A stretch of DNA of 64,000 nt, taken from Zunongwangia pacifica. GTDB lineage: Bacteria > Bacteroidota > Bacteroidia > Flavobacteriales > Flavobacteriaceae. This document shows positions 17,368 through 24,758 of this stretch, one piece after another (positions within the stretch are counted from its first letter, which is position 1; each line of letters begins with the position of its first letter). Both the position numbers and the translations under genes were made by a program. The stretch lies in contig NZ_JAKHSK010000009.1 of assembly GCF_023499215.1 (NCBI RefSeq), positions 1-64,000 on the forward strand, in the 5' to 3' direction. The notes beneath the pieces were generated by a model. That model saw nothing but the letters and a program-made list of their open reading frames with translations. It was not told the origin of the DNA and searched no databases.

Positions 17368-19734
17368 TTAAAAGGTATATCTGATTTTTCCGGTGAAGCT
17401 TCTTCCCGGTTTTTGTAAACTAAAATTGTCATAGAGGTTTTTATCTAGAATATTTCGAATTTCCAGTGTAAAGCTAAAATGATCCATCATATAAGTAGCG
17501 GTAAAATCATGCGACCATTGCTCAGGTATGCCATGCTTAGTGTTGGCTGTTCCATAAGAGGGCCAAAAGAGATAGAAAGCATGCACATACAGCAAATTAT
17601 AGCCCAGGCTCAATTGGTTCCCGGTATTCATGATATTGCTGAAATTGTATGTAAGATTTCCGTTTCCGTAGAAATAAGGTATGTTGGGAATGCGGTCACG
17701 ATACACCAGGCTTTCTGTACCTTTTACATATTTTGTATTATTTCTTAAATTCTCGTAGGTAAGGTTCACTCCTGCAAGCAAGTTTTTATAGGTGTAATTG
17801 ATTTGTAATTCACCTCCTAAATTGGTGACATCCTTAAGATTTTCCATGGTTTGTAATACTTGATGGGTGTTAAATCCTGGACGTATGAAATCTTTAGCAT
17901 CTCTATAGAATAATGTGCCATCAATACGGAAACGATGATCATATCTTAGCATAAAAGAATAGGCAATTCCGAAGTTATAATTGTGACTGCTCTCTGGTTT
18001 TAAATTGGTATTGCCCTCCAGCGTGATATTCCCATCTCCAAAAAGTTCATTACCCGTAGGTAATCGGTAACTCTTCTCGTATGAAGCCTTTAATTGAATA
18101 TTATCCTCAATGAAATAAGTTCCGGCGATCCCCCCGCCAAAATTATTAATTCGGTTATGTCTCTCAATTTCTATAAGATCATTACTCCCGGATTCTCTGT
18201 AGGATTGTATGAAGTTATTAACTTGATTATAATTCTTTACAAATACGGTGGCACTCCAGTCTTTTTGTTCTATTTGATAGCCAAGACCAAGTACGTTTTT
18301 AAATGATTTTCTGGGCTGGTTGTAATTATTCTCCTCAGGGTCAAGCAGGTTCTCCTGTTTCCTGTCAAAACTTGTAAAAACATTACTAAGAGATAACTTT
18401 TGATACTCATCTATTTTGTAATCAAAGGATGCATTTACAAGTCCGTTATTATTTTGAAATTTGGAATATGTAAAAGATTGCTCTCCGCCAGGATTTCCGT
18501 TTCCTAATTCTTTGTAATTACCATACCAGTCATATCTGCGATTAACAGTATCGATTACCTGTTCTTTTCCCAAATTGTAATTGGCATTTATAGAGGCATC
18601 AAAACCTTTAACAAAAAGATCCTTTTTTTGATACTTTAAAGTAGGCATGATGATGTTGCTTTTGGAATGGCGTTGGCCAAACACTCTTACCAAACGTTGT
18701 GCAGTTTGAATTTCATTATATACCTGTCCTAGAGTGATCCCAAAAAGAAGCCGATCAGCGTAAGGTTTATTGATTACTCCGAGATTTCCAATAAAGGTCT
18801 CGTTATGATACTGGTCATGAAATCGTCGTACTTCCTGGTTTCGACTATAAGCTCCGGTATTTACGTCGGCTACATCAACATTAACTTTATAATCATTATC
18901 CGAATAGTTTTGAAATGCATTGATGTTTACAACAATATCATTTTTAAATATTTTGGTCATCTCGACATTGGTGCGATGCGTATTAAAGGAGCCGTAGGAA
19001 TATGAAAGGTCTAATCGGTCTTTCTCATAAGTATTGGTAACAATATTAATAGCACCTCCCAGGGCATCGGCTCCTAAACCAACAGGTACCACACCTTTGT
19101 AAATTTCTATACGCTCAGCAAGATTTATGGGAATATTATTGAGTTGAAAAGCACTTCCGAAATTATCCATAGGAATACCATCAATAAAGATTTTAACCTG
19201 ATTACCACGAAAACCATTCATGGATAGGCTCATCCTTGATCCCACACCACCACTCTCGCGCATTCGAATTCCTGAAGCCCTGTCAAGTGCATGAGCAACA
19301 TCCAGAGTACTGTTTTTTAATTTAGTAGCATCAATAACATCTACGTTGTAAGCTAGGGCTTCTATCTCCTGAATCTTATTTTTACCAATGATCATCACTT
19401 CACTTAGATTGTAGCCTTTTTCTAGGACTATGTCAAGTTCATAACTTTTGGCCTCTTCTAAACTAATGGTTTCAGTATAAGTTTTATATCCAATGAAACT
19501 CACATTTATTTTCTGTGATCCAGTAAGGTTTGTTTTTAAGTAATAGACTCCTTTATTATCACTGATGACCCCTGTTGTTTTACCAGCTATGGAAAAAGTG
19601 GCTCCGGAAACCGGAACGCCATTTTGATCAGTGATTTTTCCATAAATTTGAATGGACTTTTCTTGAGCGAGCATAGGGATGAACCATATAGAGATAAGGC
19701 TGAAACAGATAGTAAGAAGATATCTTTTATTCAT
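17368..19734 (-). CDS. TonB-dependent siderophore receptor, XusA-like
   Basis: The 788-residue receptor has a signal peptide (about 1-23), a CarboxypepD-regulatory-like domain (about 27-110; ITDQNGVPVSGATF), a plug (about 125-230; SLSMNGFRGNQVKIFIDGIPMDNFGS, GVVPVGLGADALGGAINIVT) and a 22-strand barrel ending RYTF. It is not the SusC subtype and has no SusD. Its partners are a DUF4374 lipoprotein and a PepSY reductase, so it most likely imports ferric xenosiderophores. A 69-nt gap separates it from the PepSY gene. Confidence 0.88.
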   Translation of the reverse strand: MNKRYLLTICFSLISIWFIPMLAQEKSIQIYGKITDQNGVPVSGATFSIAGKTTGVISDNKGVYYLKTNLTGSQKINVSFIGYKTYTETISLEEAKSYELDIVLEKGYNLSEVMIIGKNKIQEIEALAYNVDVIDATKLKNSTLDVAHALDRASGIRMRESGGVGSRMSLSMNGFRGNQVKIFIDGIPMDNFGSAFQLNNIPINLAERIEIYKGVVPVGLGADALGGAINIVTNTYEKDRLDLSYSYGSFNTHRTNVEMTKIFKNDIVVNINAFQNYSDNDYKVNVDVADVNTGAYSRNQEVRRFHDQYHNETFIGNLGVINKPYADRLLFGITLGQVYNEIQTAQRLVRVFGQRHSKSNIIMPTLKYQKKDLFVKGFDASINANYNLGKEQVIDTVNRRYDWYGNYKELGNGNPGGEQSFTYSKFQNNNGLVNASFDYKIDEYQKLSLSNVFTSFDRKQENLLDPEENNYNQPRKSFKNVLGLGYQIEQKDWSATVFVKNYNQVNNFIQSYRESGSNDLIEIERHNRINNFGGGIAGTYFIEDNIQLKASYEKSYRLPTGNELFGDGNITLEGNTNLKPESSHNYNFGIAYSFMLRYDHRFRIDGTLFYRDAKDFIRPGFNTHQVLQTMENLKDVTNLGGELQINYTYKNLLAGVNLTYENLRNNTKYVKGTESLVYRDRIPNIPYFYGNGNLTYNFSNIMNTGNQLSLGYNLLYVHAFYLFWPSYGTANTKHGIPEQWSHDFTATYMMDHFSFTLEIRNILDKNLYDNFSLQKPGRSFTGKIRYTF

Positions 19735-19803
19735 GTTATTTTTATTAAGATTTATTATAAATAAACAATCAAAGAATCACAATAGATTATTGAGTGTGAT
19801 ATA

Positions 19804-21387
19804 TTAATTTATAATCGTTGTTGGCGTAATAGAACGTTTTTTCATTTTTAGAAGAACGGCAAAACTTGTTAAAGCAGTGAGTAACCAAAAAATATCAACA
19901 ACCATAATTTGGTGATAACCTTTGGCTGCAGCGATCCACAACCAGTTTCCGGTAATAATCCCGTTGCTTACAGGTACCAGTATACTTAGTAGTCCTCCAA
20001 GTAAAAGACAGGTTTTATTCGTAAAGTAATTGTTCCTACGAAATAAAAATAAAATTACCAGTGCGAGCCAACTATAAAAGAATACAGGATAAAGTACCTC
20101 CCTGCCACCGGTTTGATGGGTTAATTTCATAACAACGAAACTCAGTGCCGTCACAGGGAATAATGAAAGGCAGGATGCTGTATAAACCTGAACCAACCAA
20201 AAATTAAACTTCCTTTTATAAGCCGAAACATTTTTTTTGTCTCGTGCTATCAGCCAGATATGGACTCCTGATAAAATGACGAAGCAGGTAATAAAGCCCA
20301 GAACAAGGTAAATAAGTTTGAGTCCATATCCTCCAAAATCACCATAATGCAGTCTTCTTAGTATATTAAATGCACCGGCAGCATAGCCTTTAGGCTGGTC
20401 GATGGATTTTTCGGCTATAACAGCTCCATCTGCCAAATAGGTTATATAAGCATTACCTGCTAGAGAACGATCAAAGCCTGGTGATCCGGCAATGTTTACA
20501 TACATGCCTTTATCATTATAATTATTAATGGTTATTTCATCTATTATTAAGTCTGGCCATTTTTCAAGTGTATTATGCACCATCTTATTGAGCGATACCT
20601 TGTTTTGAAGTCGCTCTCCCTGAAAATCTATATTAACCGGTTCTTTAAAACTCATTACCTCCTGAATATTTTCCGATTGATTTTCAAATAAATATTCCTG
20701 AACCGGTGGAAGCATTACGGTATAGCCTATAATAAGATAACAGCCGGTTACTGCAAACATAAACTGATAGGGAAGACCAATCATTCCCAGCGCTACATGG
20801 GCATCTGTCCATATCGTTTTCCATTTGGCTTTTGGACGAAAGACATAAAAGCTGGAAATAATTTTTTTCCAATGAACTATAACTCCTGTGATCACAGCAA
20901 AGAGAAAGAAGAATGCCACCAATCCGGCTATTAAATATCCTGATCTTCCAAAGAAATTTAATTGTGCAAAGAAATGCAGCCGATAAAAGAATTCTCCCAG
21001 CGAATAATTTTCCATGTAATTCTTTTTATCAAAGGAATTCATATCCATATAAAAGTAATTACCATATCTTCCCAACGCTTTATCTACAATGCTGGTATCT
21101 TTAGATGCTGTGAATGAGGTAGTCACCCTGCGTTCAAAATAGCGATGAGAAAAGGTGATATCCCTTCCATATAATTGTTGATCTTTAGCCATGCTGTCCA
21201 AAGCCTGATCAAAATCTATAGTGTTGAAATAATTATCTTCAATAGGTTGGTTTCGTTGCCAGGCATTGATCTCATCCCTTAAAAAGGCAATAGAGCCGGT
21301 AAAGAAAATAACATATAATAGCGCGCTGATAATGATTCCACTAATGGTATGGGTGTGGAAGAATATATTATATAGACGTTGTGACAT
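19804..21387 (-). CDS. PepSY-associated membrane protein, probable ferric reductase (XusC-like)
   Basis: The 527-residue protein has an N-terminal membrane helix (about residues 12-33), a large PepSY-type periplasmic region, and further helices near 150-180, 200-225 and 345-370. Three or four more occur at the C-terminus (about 400-510). His residues in the membrane segments (for example FFHTHTISG at the start and VHWKK and DAHVALG mid-protein) fit a haem-binding reductase. In the Xus system the PepSY protein is proposed to reduce siderophore-bound iron for release. It follows two small membrane genes by a few bases and precedes the receptor. Confidence 0.85.
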   Translation of the reverse strand: MSQRLYNIFFHTHTISGIIISALLYVIFFTGSIAFLRDEINAWQRNQPIEDNYFNTIDFDQALDSMAKDQQLYGRDITFSHRYFERRVTTSFTASKDTSIVDKALGRYGNYFYMDMNSFDKKNYMENYSLGEFFYRLHFFAQLNFFGRSGYLIAGLVAFFFLFAVITGVIVHWKKIISSFYVFRPKAKWKTIWTDAHVALGMIGLPYQFMFAVTGCYLIIGYTVMLPPVQEYLFENQSENIQEVMSFKEPVNIDFQGERLQNKVSLNKMVHNTLEKWPDLIIDEITINNYNDKGMYVNIAGSPGFDRSLAGNAYITYLADGAVIAEKSIDQPKGYAAGAFNILRRLHYGDFGGYGLKLIYLVLGFITCFVILSGVHIWLIARDKKNVSAYKRKFNFWLVQVYTASCLSLFPVTALSFVVMKLTHQTGGREVLYPVFFYSWLALVILFLFRRNNYFTNKTCLLLGGLLSILVPVSNGIITGNWLWIAAAKGYHQIMVVDIFWLLTALTSFAVLLKMKKRSITPTTIIN

Positions 21388-21396
21388 ACAAAAGCT

Positions 21397-21678
21397 TTAC
21401 GGGATAAGTATAAAAATGACAAGTAGTAAAATACTGCTTAATAAATAGATCCCTAATGATTTTAGTCCGCTTTTGGGAATAAATGCAAGGATCATCAGGC
21501 ATGCCCATAAGATGAAACCGGCAAACTGGAGACTAATAATGGCAGCAGGTTCATCAATAGATTTAATAAGGATCATAAAGAATAATTCGGTTATTACATA
21601 ACCTCCTGCAAAACCAGCTGTTATTTTTAAGAGACGATGTAATGGTGATTTTGTAAGATGTTTCTTATTAGCGGGCAT
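21397..21678 (-). CDS. Small membrane protein, DUF3649-like, iron-uptake operon
   Basis: I chose ATG 21678 because it lies 2 nt after the stop of the previous gene; a longer frame to 21741 would overlap that gene by 60 nt. The 93-residue product has three hydrophobic segments, with AGFAGGYVITELFF and FILWACLMILAFIP resembling DUF3649 proteins that accompany PepSY genes in siderophore loci of Proteobacteria. The family assignment is from pattern only. It overlaps no other gene and is 9 nt before the PepSY start. Confidence 0.6.
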   Translation of the reverse strand: MPANKKHLTKSPLHRLLKITAGFAGGYVITELFFMILIKSIDEPAAIISLQFAGFILWACLMILAFIPKSGLKSLGIYLLSSILLLVIFILIP

Positions 21679-21680
21679 AC

Positions 21681-22013
21681 TTAAAAGATTAAAAATTCCA
21701 CGATAAAGGATATTAAAAGTAAAGTAGCCAGTACAGGCCATTTAAAAAATTGAAGTGGAGCAGTTAATACGACCAGGCTTAGTATACTCATTAAGATAAC
21801 TAGAGCACCAAAAATTCCGCTTCCGGTGCCCATATTTATTATGGCAATTACTACGGAAAGTAAAATCAATATCCCTCCAATGGTTCTCGCTTTTTTTCGG
21901 TTAAAGGAAATCCAGTAGCTCAAACTATTCGTTTGTATAATCATTGCTCTTTGTGAGGTGTAGTAACAAACTAATACCCCAGTAAGCATGAACAATATGA
22001 TCAGGGTGGTCAT
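21681..22013 (-). CDS. Small membrane protein, DUF3325-like, first gene of Xus-like operon
   Basis: The 110-residue protein has an N-terminal helix (LIILFMLTGVLVCYYTSQRA), a short cytoplasmic turn with basic residues (NRKKAR), and three more helices. The layout matches DUF3325 proteins, which occur with DUF3649 and PepSY genes in iron-uptake clusters. It is the promoter-proximal gene of the operon. A perfect TAnnTTTG box lies 29 nt upstream of the start. Biochemical role is unknown. Confidence 0.6.
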   Translation of the reverse strand: MTTLIILFMLTGVLVCYYTSQRAMIIQTNSLSYWISFNRKKARTIGGILILLSVVIAIINMGTGSGIFGALVILMSILSLVVLTAPLQFFKWPVLATLLLISFIVEFLIF

Positions 22014-22041
22014 TTTTGTTAGGTTTTCGGTTTCTGAAAAA

Positions 22042-22049
22042 CAAATGTA
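22042..22049 (-). promoter_or_regulatory. Bacteroidota -7 box for the iron-uptake operon
   Basis: On the - strand the sequence is TACATTTG, an exact match to the TAnnTTTG element of Bacteroidota sigma-A promoters. It predicts a leader of about 25 nt before ATG 22013. I did not find a clear -33 TTG element or a convincing Fur box. Confidence 0.55.
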
Positions 22050-22336
22050 TTAATTTAGATTTAATAAAAATAAGTAAAATTGATTTTTTCGTTTATTATT
22101 TTAAATAGGATCAATAGGTCTTTATAGTTGAAGGAAATAGGATGTTTTTAATAGCTCGATATCTAAATTTTGGTTACAGCAGGTTGAAATTAGCTGATAA
22201 AGGATTGTAATTTTTTAGTGAATAGTGGTTTGTTGTTTTTTTTGATCCTGTATAATAAAGGGTTTTTATGGTAAACCGTAAGGTCTTGCTCATCGTTTGT
22301 TGTACCTTTTTTAAAATAATCTAAATCATTTTTATA

Positions 22337-22483
22337 ATGGCTGTAAAGCATACACCAACAGAAATTGTACATCGTGGTCAAAAAGGAGGGACTACTGGAT
22401 GCGGAACTAATACCAGAGAACATCCAACACATTGGTTGAATACTTCAGAGAAAATTACCTGTACAAAAAACGGATGTTCCTAG
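22337..22483 (+). CDS. Conserved-looking 48-residue Cys/His protein
   Basis: ATG 22337 to TAG 22483 encodes a compact peptide with KGGTTGCGTNTREHPTHW and a C-terminal CTKNGCS. It has three cysteines and three histidines in 48 residues, arranged so that a metal site is possible. The sequence is not of the low-complexity kind expected from a chance frame. It lies 66 nt before another small Cys-rich gene on the same strand. The function is unknown. Confidence 0.6.
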   Translation: MAVKHTPTEIVHRGQKGGTTGCGTNTREHPTHWLNTSEKITCTKNGCS

Positions 22484-22549
22484 CATCAGTAATAGTTATG
22501 AAATCATCTGGTAGGTAATTCATTATCTGCCAGGTTTTAAAATTCAGCC

Positions 22550-22795
22550 ATGAAAAATCTTTTACAACTTTCAATAGCAAGTGTAGTCCTTACAGCAATT
22601 ACTTCCTTTGGCGCACTATCATCCTGCGCCGAAGAAACAGAAACTACCGTTTATATCTGTAAAGGAAAGTATAGTAAAAAGTATCACTATAAAAAGAATT
22701 GCCACGGACTTAATAATTGCTCTACAGATATTTATAAAACTACATTGGATAGTGCTAAAAAAGCAGGCCGAAAAATATGTGGTTTTGAAGATTAA
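22550..22795 (+). CDS. Small secreted or lipoprotein with Cys-rich domain
   Basis: The 81-residue product has a signal sequence ending in LSSCAEE (possible lipobox, Cys at about residue 26) and then a compact domain. Its pattern is VYICKGKYSKKYHYKKNC..L..C..DIYKTTLDSAKKAGRKIC. The spacing of Cys and His with a final A..AGRKIC is one I associate with small uncharacterised Bacteroidota proteins. It may bind metal. It is probably transcribed with the 48-residue gene upstream. Confidence 0.65.
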   Translation: MKNLLQLSIASVVLTAITSFGALSSCAEETETTVYICKGKYSKKYHYKKNCHGLNNCSTDIYKTTLDSAKKAGRKICGFED

Positions 22796-22975
22796 TATTT
22801 AAAGTTCAGAATTTTCAAATTACAGTAGACAATATACAGGTATTCATCAGCTTTCAGCCAATTCAAAATTAAATGATCCTGCTTCCTGGTTCTTGCATCT
22901 TGCTTCTCATGTCTCTTATCTATTTTCTAGCAGCGAAGCGGTCTAACTTCTAATTTCTGAATTAAAAAAGATCTC

Positions 22976-22993
22976 TCCCGATAGCTATCGGGA
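22976..22993. repeat. Perfect palindrome TCCCGATAGCTATCGGGA
   Basis: Same family as 4261-4278, differing only in the two central bases. It is followed by TTG as in the other copies. Confidence 0.7.
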
Positions 22994-23142
22994 TTGTCGA
23001 GATGACCAGCTTAGCATTCGAGATTTAATGTTTCAATTTTTGTCCTATACGGAGTGAAGAATACTGTTTTCAGTATACAATATACAGTCATTCAAAATTA
23101 AAAATTTGATTATCCGTAATTTGTAATAATTCGTTTTTTTTT

Positions 23143-23229
23143 CGTCATTCCGGACTTGATCCGGAATCTCTTATTATACTGGAAAACAAAATCTTGAAAA
23201 TGAGATCCTGAATCAAGTTCAGGATGACA
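23143..23229. repeat. Imperfect inverted repeat, arms of about 28 nt
   Basis: The left arm (23143-23170) starts CGTCATTCCGGACTTGATCC. The right arm (about 23202-23229) is its near-complement, starting GAGATCCTGAATCAAGTTCA. Arms differ at a few positions, and each arm also contains its own smaller inverted repeat (CCGGA...TCCGG; CCTGAA...TTCAGG). It can fold into a long cruciform and resembles the dispersed palindromic repeats common in bacterial intergenic regions. Confidence 0.7.
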
Positions 23230-23418
23230 TTAGCTTATTATGATTCATTCCGGACATTCGATTAAACAATTCCTGGTTCCTGACATTACAAACAGCACAT
23301 GAATTTATTTTCAAATTGCCAAATTAACACATTGTCAAATCAGCTAGTTTCTAACAGCGAACCGGTCTAACTTCTAACTCAACATTCAACATTTTACCGT
23401 AGTAGAACTGCTAATTCC

Positions 23419-24078
23419 TTATTTCTTATTCATTATATGTGTTTGAATTATATATGGTGTGATTTGTTTTACTGTTTGTTCAGTTTCCGGATTTATACCT
23501 GGCGCCGTAAAATAGGTAAAAATATTATTTTCCTTATCGTACCAGATTTTAGGTCTGCCTCCGTTGTCAAAAAACTCTGTTTCAGGATTTACTTCGATTT
23601 TTTTAAAATTTTCCAGGCGGTATTCATTCCATTCTTCCTCTAAAAGCTCTCCACTACAGGCAGCGATCTCAAAATGATCTTCTTTCCAAACCATACATTC
23701 CTCCCGACCGGTCGAAAAGCCTAAATAACCAATCCCAAAAAGAACGGGGAATATTACTAATAAAGTAGTGAGGACTTTCTTTTTGCTTTTCACTTTTAAA
23801 GAAATCATATTTTCCACTTCTTCAGTCTGATCTTCTTTGTGCTGCGTGATTAAGTAATCCCGGTAGGATGCATAGCCAATGTAAGTAGCCAGTTGGTTTT
23901 TCTTTTCTCCGTTTGGAGTTGTTTCTCCATTATAATAGCGTTCTAAAGTCTTGCCAGAGAGTTGAAACCTATTTTCTTCCATCAAATAATCCGAAATATG
24001 TTCGGCCCACTTTCTTAAACTTTCTTCTCCAGATTCCTCTTTAGCTTTTTTAAAAATTTCTTGTAAAAATTGTTCCAT
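23419..24078 (-). CDS. Single-pass membrane protein, function unknown
   Basis: The 219-residue protein has a helical N-terminal domain (about residues 1-85) with FQLSGKTLERYYNGETTPNGEKKNQLATYIGY, which resembles a DNA-binding or adaptor fold seen in Bacteroidota regulators. One membrane helix follows (about 104-122, VLTTLLVIFPVLFGIGYLGF), then a C-terminal extracytoplasmic domain with two cysteines (ECMVW, AACSGE). A cytoplasmic regulatory domain linked to a periplasmic sensor would fit, but this is inference. Repeats flank it on both sides. Confidence 0.65.
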   Translation of the reverse strand: MEQFLQEIFKKAKEESGEESLRKWAEHISDYLMEENRFQLSGKTLERYYNGETTPNGEKKNQLATYIGYASYRDYLITQHKEDQTEEVENMISLKVKSKKKVLTTLLVIFPVLFGIGYLGFSTGREECMVWKEDHFEIAACSGELLEEEWNEYRLENFKKIEVNPETEFFDNGGRPKIWYDKENNIFTYFTAPGINPETEQTVKQITPYIIQTHIMNKK

Positions 24079-24500
24079 AAGATACTTTTTTGGTGGTTAT
24101 TCAAATTTATGGTTTTCCTCGTAAAAACCTAAAAATCAGCTTTAAATAAGTTCTTTTTTGTATGGACAAGTTTGTCCTGCAGCCTGTCCTTTTCTTGTCT
24201 GAGACTTGTCTGTTTTTGTTCTGTTTTGTCTCTGGTATGTCTCGAATTTTTGCTGCTTCTCATCACATCTTTGCCATGTAATCGAAAGAGAACCGGGTTT
24301 TGCAATCCTGGTACCGCGCAACTTTCGATTATAGAAAGTTCAATACGACTTGTGAAAGTCACCGGGAAGTAACTTCTCACGGTTGTATTGCTTTCCACTT
24401 CCCAAATGTAGGCTTTATAAGCCTATTCCTAATACGGATTGTCGTAAAGCGGGGCTTAAGCCCCTAGGACATCCCATGTCAAATTTTTAACAACAAAGTG
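24079..24500. other. Spacer with TGTC-rich tract and consecutive hairpins
   Basis: From 24164 to about 24241 the + strand holds GGACAAGTTTGTCC followed by several further TGTC motifs in some 75 nt. From 24410 to 24482 there are three short inverted repeats: AGGCTT/AAGCCT (24410-24424), the palindrome GGGGCTTAAGCCCC (24451-24464) and GACAT/ATGTC (about 24469-24481). They lie in the leader of the small lipoprotein gene and could form a structured 5' region. No gene is seen. Confidence 0.5.
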
Positions 24501-24710
24501 ATGAAAAAAGCAATTTTATTTTTATGCATATTAGGGGCAAACATGGCATTTATTGCCTGTACCGATGATAGTTTAGCTGATATCAATGAATTTAATGATA
24601 CTTATGCCGATGGCACGGAAGGTGGAACCGGTAATGAAGGTCCCGGGGGAGCGAATGGCGGAGAAGATGGAGAAATAGATCCACCCGCAGATCCGCCAGG
24701 AAGTAATTAA
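24501..24710 (+). CDS. Small acidic glycine-rich lipoprotein
   Basis: ATG 24501 is preferred over the adjacent GTG 24498. The 69-residue product has a lipoprotein signal (MAFIACTDD, Cys at about residue 20) and then an acidic, Gly/Asn/Pro-rich tail (EGGTGNEGPGGANGGEDGE) with no fold. It immediately precedes the TPR histidine kinase and response regulator, separated by a hairpin. It may be a signal or envelope-stress partner of that system. The function is unknown. Confidence 0.65.
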   Translation: MKKAILFLCILGANMAFIACTDDSLADINEFNDTYADGTEGGTGNEGPGGANGGEDGEIDPPADPPGSN

Positions 24711-24723
24711 ATTTCGAAAAAAG

Positions 24724-24742
24724 CGCTGCATTTAATGCAGCG
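24724..24742. terminator. Hairpin terminator or attenuator before the histidine kinase
   Basis: CGCTGCATT (24724-24732) pairs with AATGCAGCG (24734-24742), preceded by an A run and followed by T6. It lies between the lipoprotein stop and the kinase start, so it may terminate most lipoprotein transcripts and let a fraction enter the two-component genes. Confidence 0.8.
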
Positions 24743-24758
24743 TTTTTTATTTTTAAGA

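Larger units (their letters stand above)
22796..23418. other. Repeat-rich spacer of about 620 bp
   Basis: No gene is evident. It contains a 29-nt direct repeat (22925-22953 and 23349-23377, 27 of 29 identical), the palindrome at 22976-22993 and a large inverted repeat at 23143-23229. The neighbourhood looks like an accumulation site of small repeats. Confidence 0.6.

Noticed and set aside
21679-21741. Longer N-terminus for the DUF3649-like gene
   Set aside because: It would overlap the previous gene by 60 nt; the ATG 2 nt after that stop is a better start.
24164-24241. CRISPR-like array suggested by repeated TGTC
   Set aside because: The units are too short and irregular, there are no spacers of constant length, and no cas gene is present.
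24403-24410. TACATTTG on the - strand as promoter of the membrane-protein gene at 24078
   Set aside because: It is more than 320 nt from the start and no -33 element fits, so the match is probably chance.
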